This document shows positions 1 through 8,657 of a stretch of DNA of 64,000 nucleotides, in pieces. The translations under genes were made by a program, and so were the position numbers. The notes under the pieces were generated by a model, which was not told the origin of the DNA, searched no databases, and saw only the letters and a list, made by a program, of their open reading frames with translations. The stretch lies in the NCBI GenBank assembly GCA_902795975.1, contig CADBNE010000029.1:1-64000 (forward strand), given 5' to 3'. How positions within the stretch are numbered: position 1 is the stretch's first letter; the number at the start of each line of letters is the position of its first letter. The stretch comes from an uncultured Erysipelotrichaceae bacterium (GTDB taxonomy: Bacteria > Bacillota_I > Bacilli_A > RF39 > UBA660).

Positions 1-235
1 GATGTTTTATTTTATTTTTAATACTAGTTGTAATTATTTCTACAGAAATATTATAAATAGTATTGGCTTCTTCCTCACTAATATTAAATTCACTCATTAA
101 ACTAGAAACAATTTTATCTTTACTTTTTCTACTTATTATAAAATTATCTTCTAATATACTATTTATTCTAGTACAATCTTCTATACTATAATTTGTTTTT
201 TTACTTAATTCATTAATAAAATGTGATTTATTCAT
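1..235 (-). CDS. Small hypothetical protein, 3' end outside the window
   Basis: This reading frame starts with ATG at 235 and stays open to the window edge, giving 78 codons and no stop. Its start overlaps the stop of the XRE regulator gene by 8 bases (ATGAATAA), so the two are probably translationally coupled in one operon. The visible protein is charged and looks all-helical (MNKSHFINELSKKTNY...), with a faint resemblance to the N-terminal helices of HU-type nucleoid proteins. I do not recognise the family. A role linked to the upstream regulator is inferred only from the overlap. Confidence 0.6.
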   Translation of the reverse strand, partial: MNKSHFINELSKKTNYSIEDCTRINSILEDNFIISRKSKDKIVSSLMSEFNISEEEANTIYNISVEIITTSIKNKIKH

Positions 236-1145
236 TTATATCACCATACATTCTTCCATTTGAATCTAATTGTAATTCATATCCATACTCAAATATATAT
301 GACATACTATATAGGAATAGTATTTCTATTAATGATGTCATATTCATATCAAAATCAAAACTATTTCCTATTATTACTTCAAATAAACCGCCAAATATTG
401 CAGATAATACTATATTAGCAATTAATAGATATGCTATTAACTTAATATACCTAACATTTTCTAAAGTAAATGGTGTTTCATATTTATTTATATTGTTAAA
501 TAATCTTTCTAAATATAATAATATTACAGATGCTACAACTACATAAACTACTAAGAATGCTAAACCTGTTTCTCCATATATAATTATTTTACTTTTTGAA
601 TTATTTGTTAATACATCCTTAATAGTTAGTATAGCTTGTTTATCATTTTCTTCTGCAACTTTTTTACCATCTACTTCTATAGTTACATCATTTTCATTTT
701 CTATTATGTTAATTGTAGCTGTATTTTTTAAAATTATTTTATTATCTACTACATCTACATTATTAACTAGTGGTGGTAATACTATCATAGCAAGTACTAT
801 AAAAGGTATACATATATATATTGCTATTCTTCCTATCTTAGCCATAATTGCTATTATCTTAGATAAAGCTTTCATCTTTTTTTGCTTCTCTTGTTTAAAT
901 TTAACTACGTTCATCTTAATTTCTTCATCCAATGATTCGACATCTACGATACTATCATTTACTAAATCATTTATATTACAATGAAAAATTTTGCATAGTT
1001 CTAATATGTTATTCATTTCAGGATATGTTTCACCTGTTTCCCATTTAGATACAGATTGCCTTGATACACCTACTTTCTCTGCTAAATTTTCTTGTGATAT
1101 TCCTTTTTCTTTTCTTAAAGTACGTAAATTATCTCCAAACTTCAT
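228..1145 (-). CDS. XRE-family HTH regulator with membrane domain
   Basis: The protein has 305 residues. Residues 1-65 are a lambda-repressor-like helix-turn-helix (GISQENLAEKVGVSRQSVSKWE). The rest has about four hydrophobic segments and ends in a stretch (SYIFEYGYELQLDSNG) like the DUF2975 membrane family. A DNA-binding head on a membrane anchor suggests a sensor-regulator that works at the membrane. The ATG at 1145 is preferred to an upstream in-frame codon because GGGAGG lies 7 bases before it. A perfect 12-bp inverted repeat in the promoter region (1205-1245) is a plausible autoregulatory operator. The next gene overlaps by 8 bases. Confidence 0.8.
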   Translation of the reverse strand: MKFGDNLRTLRKEKGISQENLAEKVGVSRQSVSKWETGETYPEMNNILELCKIFHCNINDLVNDSIVDVESLDEEIKMNVVKFKQEKQKKMKALSKIIAIMAKIGRIAIYICIPFIVLAMIVLPPLVNNVDVVDNKIILKNTATINIIENENDVTIEVDGKKVAEENDKQAILTIKDVLTNNSKSKIIIYGETGLAFLVVYVVVASVILLYLERLFNNINKYETPFTLENVRYIKLIAYLLIANIVLSAIFGGLFEVIIGNSFDFDMNMTSLIEILFLYSMSYIFEYGYELQLDSNGRMYGDINE

Positions 1146-1204
1146 TGGATTTCCTCCCTTCACGCTTTAAATTTTAGCTAACATAGTTAAATTTTACTAT
1201 CAAC

Positions 1205-1245
1205 TTTAACGTGCATATTACTAAAATTTATAAATGCACGTTAAA
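1205..1245. promoter_or_regulatory. Perfect inverted repeat, candidate operator
   Basis: TTTAACGTGCAT at 1205-1216 is repeated as its exact reverse complement at 1234-1245, with a 17-base spacer. It lies 60-100 bases upstream of the XRE regulator start and has no T-run, so it is unlikely to be a terminator. Binding by the adjacent XRE dimer is inferred. Confidence 0.5.
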
Positions 1246-1273
1246 CTTTACATACTATAATATAATTATATCA

Positions 1274-1299
1274 AAAAAGTGAGAAAATTCTCACTTTTT
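1274..1299 (-). terminator. Intrinsic terminator after the HExxH gene
   Basis: A 12-bp perfect stem (AAAAAGTGAGAA and its complement) with a 2-base loop is followed by T residues on the minus strand. It lies 60 bases past the stop of the gene at 1359-2138. Confidence 0.75.
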
Positions 1300-1358
1300 A
1301 TATTTCATTTTTTAGATTATCTAGAAATACTCTCTATATCATTCATATATTCCTCAAA

Positions 1359-2138
1359 CTATTTTTTATATTTAGATAAATAGGTATTAACAAATTGTTT
1401 TTCTGAATTTGATGCTGCTATTTCATATTCAGTAATATCTTCACTTATAGGTTTTCCTAATAAATAGTATAAGTCATTAGCATGTTTAAATTCATGTACA
1501 TTAATTAATGCTGTTTTCAAATTAATTATGTAAGGAACATATATTCTCATATCATCTAAACAGTTATTACTATCAAAATGCATTACTACTTCATATAATT
1601 TATTTTTTTCATCATCATGAAAATCTACTCTTCTTATTCTAGGTCTAACATAATTCCAAAAATCCTCTGAATAATTAAAAAAATTAATTATATCAATATC
1701 TGATAATGTTAACCCTTTTACCTCATTTATATATTCATCTGTCTCATTAATAAATTTAAAATCTCTTTTTAAATGAGCTGCTCTATATTCTTGTTTTGTA
1801 TCACAGGCATCTTCTATATCATCTAACATTTGATAAAAATATGTAACAGTTTCTTCATTTAATTCATCTAAATTATCAATTAAATCACAAAATTCTGGAT
1901 AATTAATACATTCTCTATTATTATTAATAATACTATATAAATAATTTTCATAATCAATTATTTCATTTATTTGTTTATATAATTTATAACATTCTTTAGT
2001 TATTTTATGGTTATAACCAAAAGTAATAAATGATTTAATTAAATCTATTTTAATATATTTTGAAATACTTTTCTTTTGTTCAATATTTTCTTGTCTTATT
2101 TCTTTTATTTCATCTTTTATATTTTTTTCTTTACTCAT
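1359..2138 (-). CDS. Hypothetical protein with an HExxH motif, possible metallopeptidase
   Basis: The protein has 259 residues, is probably cytoplasmic (no signal peptide or membrane segment) and has a charged, coiled N-terminal region. Residues 215-219 read HEFKH, an HExxH zinc-binding signature, preceded by a hydrophobic strand (ALINV). Glutamates follow at 237, 239 and 246, in range for the third ligand of a gluzincin-type site. This suggests a small metallopeptidase, but the match is one motif and no family was recognised. The ribosome-binding site is weak (GGTTGGGG). It has its own terminator at 1274-1299. Confidence 0.5.
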   Translation of the reverse strand: MSKEKNIKDEIKEIRQENIEQKKSISKYIKIDLIKSFITFGYNHKITKECYKLYKQINEIIDYENYLYSIINNNRECINYPEFCDLIDNLDELNEETVTYFYQMLDDIEDACDTKQEYRAAHLKRDFKFINETDEYINEVKGLTLSDIDIINFFNYSEDFWNYVRPRIRRVDFHDDEKNKLYEVVMHFDSNNCLDDMRIYVPYIINLKTALINVHEFKHANDLYYLLGKPISEDITEYEIAASNSEKQFVNTYLSKYKK

Positions 2139-2176
2139 AATTACCCCAACCTAATTGAAATATATTATAGCAAAAA

Positions 2177-2202
2177 AAAAGAATAAAACAAATTATTCTT
2201 TT
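2177..2202 (-). terminator. Terminator of the VanY-CPBP operon
   Basis: Complementary 10-base arms (AAAAGAATAA) with a 6-base loop precede a long T-run on the minus strand, overlapping the stop of the CPBP gene. Confidence 0.65.
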
Positions 2203-3146
2203 ATTATTTTATTCTTTTTAACCATATATAAAATTGTTAATAATATAGAAATTAATAATATTAAAGTAGTAACTATACCACCTTCTGCACCAAATCCTCC
2301 ACCATTAATTAATTCTTTTCCTGCTATTTGAGAAGATTTAATAAAACTATCATTAATACCTATACCACTTACACTTATACCATATATGTTTCCTTGTGCA
2401 TAATTCCATATACCATGTATAGCACTAACTACCCATATATTTTCTGTACATATATATATTAATGCCATTACAACACCAAATAAAAATATATTTATCATAG
2501 GTAAAATAGTAAATGAATTATTACCTATATGCATTAGTGAGAATGCTAAAGAAGATATTAACACTCCTGGTATTACTCCTTTTTTAGCACCTATACTAGT
2601 TAATAAATAACTTCTACATAATACTTCTTCACCCATACTTTGAAATGCAAAAGCTACAAAGAATAATAATAAACTTATTATAGAATTAATATTTATTTTT
2701 ATTATACTATCTATACTTATTGAATTAGTTATATATTCAATAAAATATACTGAAGAAAACATTACTAATCCAATAACTAATCCTAGCAAATAACTTTTAA
2801 TACAATTTTTCTTTATAAAACCTAATGTAGAAATTTTTCTTTTTTCATATTTTAAGCAATAAATAATAGGAGCTACCATTAAAAATCCTGTTGAAAATAT
2901 TGATAATATAATAAATTTTCCAGAATACATATAATTACTTAATGCTTCATTATCACTCATTATACTTGAAATATCATTAACATTACCATCATACATCAAT
3001 TTTATAATTAAAGCTATAATAGGTATTATACTACATAATATAGAACTAACTAGATATACACCAAAGAAACATATTAAAAATGTAATCAAACTATCATTTT
3101 TAATTACTTCTGCATCTTTAAATATTTTAGGTTTAACTATATTCAT
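2193..3146 (-). CDS. CPBP-family intramembrane metalloprotease (CAAX/Abi type)
   Basis: This is a 317-residue polytopic membrane protein with about eight hydrophobic segments. It carries the CPBP (PF02517) signatures: an EExxxR motif (GEEVLCR, near residues 173-178), a following FxxxH-type helix (FSLMHIG, His near 206) and a later AIHGIWN segment. Members are membrane-embedded proteases; in bacteria they serve in bacteriocin immunity or protein processing. The ATG at 3146 lies one base from the upstream VanY stop, so the gene is probably coupled to it. A GTG nine bases upstream is an alternative start. The substrate cannot be told from the sequence. Confidence 0.85.
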   Translation of the reverse strand: MNIVKPKIFKDAEVIKNDSLITFLICFFGVYLVSSILCSIIPIIALIIKLMYDGNVNDISSIMSDNEALSNYMYSGKFIILSIFSTGFLMVAPIIYCLKYEKRKISTLGFIKKNCIKSYLLGLVIGLVMFSSVYFIEYITNSISIDSIIKININSIISLLLFFVAFAFQSMGEEVLCRSYLLTSIGAKKGVIPGVLISSLAFSLMHIGNNSFTILPMINIFLFGVVMALIYICTENIWVVSAIHGIWNYAQGNIYGISVSGIGINDSFIKSSQIAGKELINGGGFGAEGGIVTTLILLISILLTILYMVKKNKIIKE

Positions 3147-3147
3147 A

Positions 3148-4014
3148 CTAATCACTATACTTACTATCTATACCTAAATATGATTCTAATGATATCCAAT
3201 TTCCATTATTATATAATTCTTTAGCCATATCAACATCGCCAATATATCTAAAATGCCATGATTCATACATATATCCTGTTTCTGATTCTTTTCCTTTTGG
3301 ATATCTTAGTATAAATCCATATTTCCAACAATTATTTGATAACCATTTACCTGCTTTTGTATCTCCAAATGTATCACTTATTTCATTAAAATCTGCTGCT
3401 AATCCTGTTTGATGTTCAGAATATCCAGGTCTTGCTGAATATCTATCTGCAGCTTTTTTACCATCACGACTTACATATCTATTATATAAAGTTTTTTGTG
3501 TTTGATAAGATCTAAATCCACTTTGTACCCATAAAGTAACACCATCTTTTGCTGCTGCTGCTTTTAAATTACTAAATGCTGTACTAAATTCTGGTAATAA
3601 CTTTCCAGGATTATAATTACTTGGTAAATCATAAGTTTTATTAGCAATTAATATTCCTTTAACATAATATATACCATCTATCTTTTCTATCTTATATCCT
3701 TTACTACTTGTACCTGTAGCTGCTCTACTTACTGTTTTATTAGAAGTAGTTTGACTAGTCTTATTACTTGTTTGTTGACTAGTTTTATTACTTACTACAT
3801 TACTTTTTTTATTACTAGTATTATTGCTATTACTAATAACATTACTAGTTATGTTACTCTCAATATTAGATGTAACATTACTATTTGAATTACTCTTAAC
3901 TTCTGTTTTAGGAGTTCTCGCTTGTTTATTGCTTTTCTCCATATCCTTGCTATCATTTTCATCACAACCTGCTAAAAGTAGTAATGAACAAATAACTACT
4001 AAATATTTTTTCAT
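3148..4014 (-). CDS. D-alanyl-D-alanine carboxypeptidase lipoprotein, VanY/M15B family
   Basis: The 288-residue precursor has a lipoprotein signal with lipobox LLAGC (Cys17). A Thr/Ser-Asn linker with repeated TSN/VSN units follows (about 41-95), then an M15 peptidase domain (105-288). The zinc-site residues are visible: SEHQTGLAADF supplies His201 and Asp208, and ESWHFRY supplies Glu251 and His254. These enzymes trim the terminal D-Ala from peptidoglycan stem peptides outside the membrane. GAGGTG precedes the ATG. It forms an operon with the CPBP protease, whose start is one base after this stop. Confidence 0.93.
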   Translation of the reverse strand: MKKYLVVICSLLLLAGCDENDSKDMEKSNKQARTPKTEVKSNSNSNVTSNIESNITSNVISNSNNTSNKKSNVVSNKTSQQTSNKTSQTTSNKTVSRAATGTSSKGYKIEKIDGIYYVKGILIANKTYDLPSNYNPGKLLPEFSTAFSNLKAAAAKDGVTLWVQSGFRSYQTQKTLYNRYVSRDGKKAADRYSARPGYSEHQTGLAADFNEISDTFGDTKAGKWLSNNCWKYGFILRYPKGKESETGYMYESWHFRYIGDVDMAKELYNNGNWISLESYLGIDSKYSD

Positions 4015-4051
4015 ACATACACCTCAAATATTATTTTATCATAATAATAAA

Positions 4052-4077
4052 AAATATGTGTATATTTACACATATTT
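4052..4077 (-). terminator. Terminator
   Basis: An 11-bp perfect stem (AAATATGTGTA) with a 4-base loop precedes six T residues on the minus strand. It overlaps the end of the interrupted gene at 4076-5128. Confidence 0.7.
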
Positions 4078-5128
4078 AATTAAGCTTTACTCCACCCCAT
4101 TCAACAACTGTAAATCCTTTTCTTATTGGAGTATCTAATATTTGTTCATTTACATTTATTTCACTATCTAACGGTTTAAATAACATTAATACTCTAATAA
4201 TAGAATCAGCTTTAGGAGTAATATTTAATTCCATAATATTATTTATTTCTTCCATTGTAGCAAATCTAATATAATTGTATTTATTATGTTCTAATTGTGG
4301 TAACCAATACATAATAAATTCATTAGATTCATAATCATTTAATCCTAATACTTTTAATTTTTCTTCTAAAAATTTAATAGTATCTTCACCTTTTATTACA
4401 AAGCCATTTTTAATATTATTATCTACATCATAAGATAATGATTCCCAATATAATGCATAATATTTTTTACCATTTTTATCTATTAAATCTCCATTAGTTT
4501 TAGCATATACATCCCAACCATTGTTATATTTAGGATATGTAACACTTAAGCTTTTTGGATTACTTAATTTAACATTTACATTCATATCTTTTTCTGGATA
4601 TAAATATATTACTGGTTTATATACTACAAGTGGATTACACTTTTTATTTTTTGTATAATTATAATCAAATTCTACTTTATTATATGTATTTAAGTTTTTA
4701 TCTATTCTTATATAAAATACTTTAGTAGATTTAGCACAATAACCACATTTAATATCTATATTAAATGTTATTTTTATATCTCCATTATTATTATCTAATG
4801 ATTTAATATCTGTAATTTTTTCTCTACACTCATCTATATTTAATAATAATATTAAATAATTATTGTCTTTAAAATCATTTTTTGTTAATAAATCATTAGC
4901 ACCATATAAAGAAACTATATTTTTATAATCATTATAAGAAGTTGCTAAAAAATTTTTATCCTCATATATTTTTTGTACATCACCTTGTTTATAATATATT
5001 TTATCGTCTTTTACTTTTGGCTCATCTGGTTAAGTGGTTTTATTAGATATACCTACTAATACAAATAATCCAAAAATTGTACTTATAACAAACAAACTAA
5101 GTAAAGCAATTACTACTTTATTTTTCAT
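4076..5128 (-). pseudogene. Membrane-anchored protein with KPVIYLYP-type domain, interrupted by an in-frame TAA
   Basis: From ATG at 5128 (after GGTGATA) the frame encodes a signal-anchor (MKNKVVIALLSLFVISTIFG). At codon 33 it meets TAA (5030-5032) in ...SNKTT-stop-PDEPKVKDDK..., then stays open in the same frame for 318 codons to 4076. The distal part contains KPVIYLYPEK and ...YPKYNNGWDVYAKTNG...YALYWES, a pattern I recognise from a widespread secreted-domain family of unknown function. A single-base change (for example AAA to TAA) explains the break. An internal ATG at 4585 could give a 169-residue fragment, but it would lack the anchor and has no good ribosome-binding site. Confidence 0.75.
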
Positions 5129-5157
5129 ACTATCACCATATTAATTATAACATCATA

Positions 5158-5179
5158 CTAAAAAACTGCAAAGCAGTTT
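5158..5179 (-). terminator. Terminator after the thioesterase
   Basis: The stem AAACTGC/GCAGTTT with a 3-base loop is followed by a T-run on the minus strand, directly after the stop at 5180. Confidence 0.65.
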
Positions 5180-5560
5180 CTAATCAAGATAAAAATATGT
5201 AAAACTTCCTTTAGCTATTAATCTTGTTTCATCTGATACAGATACTTCATATACAGATATAGTTTTACCATCTTTAATACATATTGCTTCAGCAGTTAAT
5301 TCACTACCTTTAGATGCATGTAAATAATCTATATCAGCACTTACAGTCATAGCTTTTCTTCCTTCACTTCTTGCAGCAACTCCTGCTGCTGTATCAGCTA
5401 ATCCAAAGATAAATCCGCCATGTGGAAATCCATATGGGTTTACACTTGTTTCTGTTATTTTAGCTTTTAATATACAATTTTTATTTTCTACACTCACTAA
5501 TTTAAAATTATTATTTGCTATAAAACCTTTTATTTCATCAAACTTATTAATGTCCATCAT
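5180..5560 (-). CDS. PaaI-like hotdog-fold thioesterase
   Basis: This 126-residue protein is the usual length for the PaaI/4HBT family. It contains the typical stretch NPYGFPHGGFIFGLADTAAG, in which the HGG turn and the following Asp belong to the acyl-CoA thioesterase active site. Its partner acyl-CoA is not apparent. The start (ATGATG at 5560/5557) follows GAGGTG and lies inside the end of the upstream transglutaminase-like gene (14-base overlap), so the two are co-transcribed and probably coupled, although no functional link is obvious. Confidence 0.88.
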   Translation of the reverse strand: MMDINKFDEIKGFIANNNFKLVSVENKNCILKAKITETSVNPYGFPHGGFIFGLADTAAGVAARSEGRKAMTVSADIDYLHASKGSELTAEAICIKDGKTISVYEVSVSDETRLIAKGSFTYFYLD

Positions 5561-6755
5561 TATTCACCTCTTCTGTTAAATTACTATTTGATAAATTATC
5601 TACATTTTCATTAATACTTTCATCAATAGTTTCTTCTTTTAGTTCTTCTTCATTTTCATTACTATTATTATTACTTTTTCTATTATTTTTATCTTCTTTT
5701 TTTTGCTTATTATCATTAGTATTATTACTATTACTTACAATATTACTATTACTTTTAACATTAACATTTATTGTAGGAATAGATTCTTTTTTATTAGATA
5801 CTACATCACTTCTATTTCTAAATTTAGTAGCATTACATTTTGGTAAGTTTAAAGATAATCCAGTTCTTTTATGAGTAGAACTAAAGTCTTTATCAGTTTT
5901 ATTAAAATATTTATATCTACTTAAATCTGAATTATCCCATGTTAAATCTACATTATAATATCCATCATCTAATAATACTATATTCCAAGCATGATTAACA
6001 TTTGATACACCAACTACATAATATGTAGGTATTTCTAATTTTATCATTATATATTGAAATGCTCTTGCATATCCAGCACATATTGTTTTTTTATTTATTA
6101 AAGCACTATATGCACTTTGATTCATTGTAGCATTTTTATCATATTTTATATTTTTTACTAAATAATCATGTACATATTTTTCTCTTTCATAATCAGTTTT
6201 ATACTTTTTAGCATTTTTAATTATACTATTTACTTTATCATTAAAAATCTTTGTACTTTTTTCTAAATCTTTAGCTGTATCATTATAATTAAGAATTATT
6301 TGTACACATTTTTTTGATTCAGTATATTTATATGAATAACTAGTATTTAACCAAAACAACTCAGGATGATCATTATATAATGCTTCAAATGTATTTTTTA
6401 CTTCTTCTACTTTTATATCTACTATAGGTAAAAAGATTTCTTTTAATTCATTAGCATTAGCATATATTTGTTTATATAACTTTTGTTCATTATTATTAAG
6501 CATACCAAAATAAGGATAATACTTTGTATCAAATCCATAATTTTCTCCAGTAAGAGTAGAACCATTCAATTCTTCTACATCAGATTCATCAATTTTTTCT
6601 CCCTTACTATATATATCAACATGTTCATCAGTTTCGTAATTAGAATCTTTATCTAAATTTTTTCTTAAAAATTCATAGTAGAATTTCAAAGAGAAAGGAT
6701 TAAAGATTGCTACAAAAATTATAATTGAAACAAATATCTTTATAAATTTCTTCAA
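5547..6755 (-). CDS. Membrane-anchored transglutaminase-like protein
   Basis: The protein has 402 residues. An N-terminal membrane anchor (residues 4-20) is followed by an extracellular region with a transglutaminase/protease-like core. The core shows Cys226 in TICAGYARAFQ, His255 in NHAWNIV and Asp270 in NVDLTWD, the family triad in the right order. The C-terminal 90 residues are low complexity, rich in Asn, Ser, Lys and Glu, and resemble the linkers of other surface proteins in this window. Such proteins often act as wall-associated peptidases or crosslinkers; the substrate is unknown. The start at 6755 is an ATG about 11 bases after a weak GGTGAT. Confidence 0.85.
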   Translation of the reverse strand: MKKFIKIFVSIIIFVAIFNPFSLKFYYEFLRKNLDKDSNYETDEHVDIYSKGEKIDESDVEELNGSTLTGENYGFDTKYYPYFGMLNNNEQKLYKQIYANANELKEIFLPIVDIKVEEVKNTFEALYNDHPELFWLNTSYSYKYTESKKCVQIILNYNDTAKDLEKSTKIFNDKVNSIIKNAKKYKTDYEREKYVHDYLVKNIKYDKNATMNQSAYSALINKKTICAGYARAFQYIMIKLEIPTYYVVGVSNVNHAWNIVLLDDGYYNVDLTWDNSDLSRYKYFNKTDKDFSSTHKRTGLSLNLPKCNATKFRNRSDVVSNKKESIPTINVNVKSNSNIVSNSNNTNDNKQKKEDKNNRKSNNNSNENEEELKEETIDESINENVDNLSNSNLTEEVNNDGH

Positions 6756-6776
6756 GAAATCACCACCTATATTCTA

Positions 6777-6802
6777 AAAAGAAAATAGTCAATAAGACTA
6801 TT
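6777..6802 (-). terminator. Terminator of the 120-residue hypothetical gene
   Basis: The stem AATAGTC/GACTATT with a 5-base loop is followed by a T-rich tract on the minus strand. Confidence 0.55.
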
Positions 6803-7163
6803 ATGAATTATAAATTACTAAACACTCATTGTGCTCAAATGATTCCTTACCCCATATTTCTTTTATTTTTTCAGCATTTAAGATATATTTAGAACACTTT
6901 GTCATAACAACATCTTTATCATTATTAGATGCTGTATTCCAAAGTTCAATTCTTGGACACATCTTCAAATGATCTTTTATATAATCTATTAATATTTCAG
7001 CATTTTCTTCATTATAATTCCACTCAATAGTTGCGCAATTCTTTTTGTCTGTATAATTAGAAACTAATGATAAATCTGAAATAGTATTAATTGTCATTAC
7101 ACTAGGATTTTCATTATAATCTTTTAGTTCCCTAGCACTTGCAAAAAATCTATGTAACTCCAT
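6801..7163 (-). CDS. Hypothetical protein
   Basis: The 120-residue protein has no signal peptide or membrane segment. It has four cysteines and a mixed alpha/beta pattern (TIEWNYNEENAEILIDYIKDHL). No family was recognised. The ATG at 7163 follows GGAGG by 7 bases. It is a single-gene unit with its own terminator, next to an orphan gene transcribed away from it. Confidence 0.65.
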   Translation of the reverse strand: MELHRFFASARELKDYNENPSVMTINTISDLSLVSNYTDKKNCATIEWNYNEENAEILIDYIKDHLKMCPRIELWNTASNNDKDVVMTKCSKYILNAEKIKEIWGKESFEHNECLVIYNS

Positions 7164-7287
7164 CAAAATTCCTCCTAAAAATTAATTACACTATATTATC
7201 ATTATAACATAACTATTATTTTTTTTAAATATAATTTACTTTTGAAGATAAAATATGTATAATAACCACATCAAAGGCGGGATAATT

Positions 7288-8148
7288 ATGGAAATTTCAT
7301 TATCAGTATTAGAAGAATCAATATATAAAAACTATAAATCAATTACTAATTTTAATAAAATATCAAAAATAAGAATTAATTTTCTATTAAATTTAGTTAA
7401 TAATTATAAAATAAATTATTTAAGCGAAGATGCTAAAACAAATTATGCAAGAATAATATATTATTTAAGTAGACCAAAATGCAGAGTTGTTAGTAAAGAA
7501 TATTGTGATAAATATAATTTAATGTTTCAAAATTATGAAGAAATATATTTCTTTTTAATAAATACATTAGATCCAAATTGTGAAATATATAAATATTACT
7601 TACAAAATTACAATAAAAATATACAACAAGAAATACAAAAAAAATATGGCTTTTATAATAAACAATTTATGTATTTAGAAAAGAAATACATATCATCAAT
7701 TTTAAATAATTTTATTTTTAATATAAAAAAAGATTATTCTGATATGCTTATATTATTAACTTCTTGCAGCGTAGATTTTAATAAAATTGACAATAATAGA
7801 ATGAGAGAATTAAATGATTTATCAACTATTTATAATAATATACAAACAGATAATAATAATGAAGAAAAAATTAACTCATGTATATTTAACGTTATAGCGC
7901 AAAAAGATTTTTTAGAATTATTAAATGATGGAGAAATATTAATGTTTATAATATTTTGTATTGACCCTGAATTTAAATTAGCACAAATATACGAAAATGA
8001 ATGTAATTATAAATCAATGGAAAAGTGTTGTAAAAAAGAAGTTGGAACATTCAATCGCAAATTAATTGATATAGAAAAAGAAATAATTGAAAAATATAAT
8101 TTTAATATTAATTTAAATATGTGGGATGAAAAAAAATACACTAAATAG
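7288..8148 (+). CDS. Hypothetical protein with an internal two-fold repeat
   Basis: This 286-residue, Asn/Lys/Ile-rich, probably cytoplasmic protein is a plus-strand orphan. GGCGGGAT precedes the ATG at 7288, which fixes the start. Two segments look alike. One holds NTLDPNCEIYKYY...EIQKKYGFYNKQFMYLEKKY, and the other holds FCIDPEFKLAQIY...KCCKKEVGTFNRKLIDIEKE. This suggests duplication of a helical module with an (I/L)DP motif. A nucleic-acid-binding role is possible but unsupported. A hairpin terminator overlaps the stop. Confidence 0.6.
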   Translation: MEISLSVLEESIYKNYKSITNFNKISKIRINFLLNLVNNYKINYLSEDAKTNYARIIYYLSRPKCRVVSKEYCDKYNLMFQNYEEIYFFLINTLDPNCEIYKYYLQNYNKNIQQEIQKKYGFYNKQFMYLEKKYISSILNNFIFNIKKDYSDMLILLTSCSVDFNKIDNNRMRELNDLSTIYNNIQTDNNNEEKINSCIFNVIAQKDFLELLNDGEILMFIIFCIDPEFKLAQIYENECNYKSMEKCCKKEVGTFNRKLIDIEKEIIEKYNFNINLNMWDEKKYTK

Positions 8149-8160
8149 TGTATTTTTTTT
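8133..8160 (+). terminator. Terminator of the plus-strand orphan
   Basis: The stem AATACACT/AGTGTATT with a 4-base loop is followed by eight T residues. It starts within the last codons of the gene. A-rich flanks mean it may also act on the opposite strand. Confidence 0.8.
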
Positions 8161-8606
8161 TATAGACTCTTTTTTCTTTTTAATATTAATGCAGTTCCTA
8201 TACCAACAAGTGCTGCTACGAATAATCCAATATATAGTCCAATATTATCTAATGTTTTTGGATTAGATTCATTACTTCCTACTGGTTTATTACTATTTGA
8301 TGTAGTATTACTAGCTACATTTGATGCAGTATTATTATTACTACTTGTAGTATTTGAATTACTAGTTACTGCAGTTACAGTAGCAGTAGCTGTTTTTATA
8401 GTACCCCCTTCAAAGTTAGCACATCTTACTTCATAATCACTTGTAGAAGAAACTGTAAATGATACACTAAAAGCATCATTTTCAACTTCTGAAGAATATC
8501 TATCTAAATCTGCATTATTTTTATAAATATATAATAAATAATAATATTATTTTTCAAAAGAAAATTTACCTTCTTTACAATTTATAATCACTAATAATAA
8601 ATTAGT
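8160..8606 (-). pseudogene. Remnant of a cell-surface protein with a sortase-like C-terminal anchor
   Basis: The frame ending at 8160 encodes ...EVRCANFEGGTIKTATATV..., then a Ser/Thr/Asn linker, then NPKTLDNIGLYIGLFVAALV, a hydrophobic helix and RKKKS. This is the layout of a sortase-type wall-sorting signal with NPKT in place of LPxTG. Upstream the frame reads on through an in-frame TAA at 8547-8549 (...GKFSFEK-stop-YYYLLYIYKNN...) and closes near 8606 with no start codon or ribosome-binding site. It is most likely the 3' fragment of a larger, decayed surface protein gene. Confidence 0.65.
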
Positions 8607-8630
8607 GAATGCTATAGAAAATATAAATTA

Positions 8631-8657
8631 AAAAAAGGATACTAATAGTATCCTTTT
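8631..8657 (-). terminator. Terminator of the thioredoxin-like lipoprotein gene
   Basis: A 10-bp perfect stem (AAAGGATACT) with a 3-base loop is followed by T residues on the minus strand and overlaps the stop at 8656. Confidence 0.75.

Noticed and set aside
3700..3900. Tandem repeat or CRISPR-like pattern
   Set aside because: The regular TTACTA/ATTACT pattern is the DNA of the TSN/SNSN linker in the VanY lipoprotein; no constant repeat with unique spacers exists.
5547..6755. Active transglutaminase crosslinker
   Set aside because: The Cys-His-Asp triad fits the superfamily, but most bacterial members are peptidases or of unknown activity, so only the fold is claimed.
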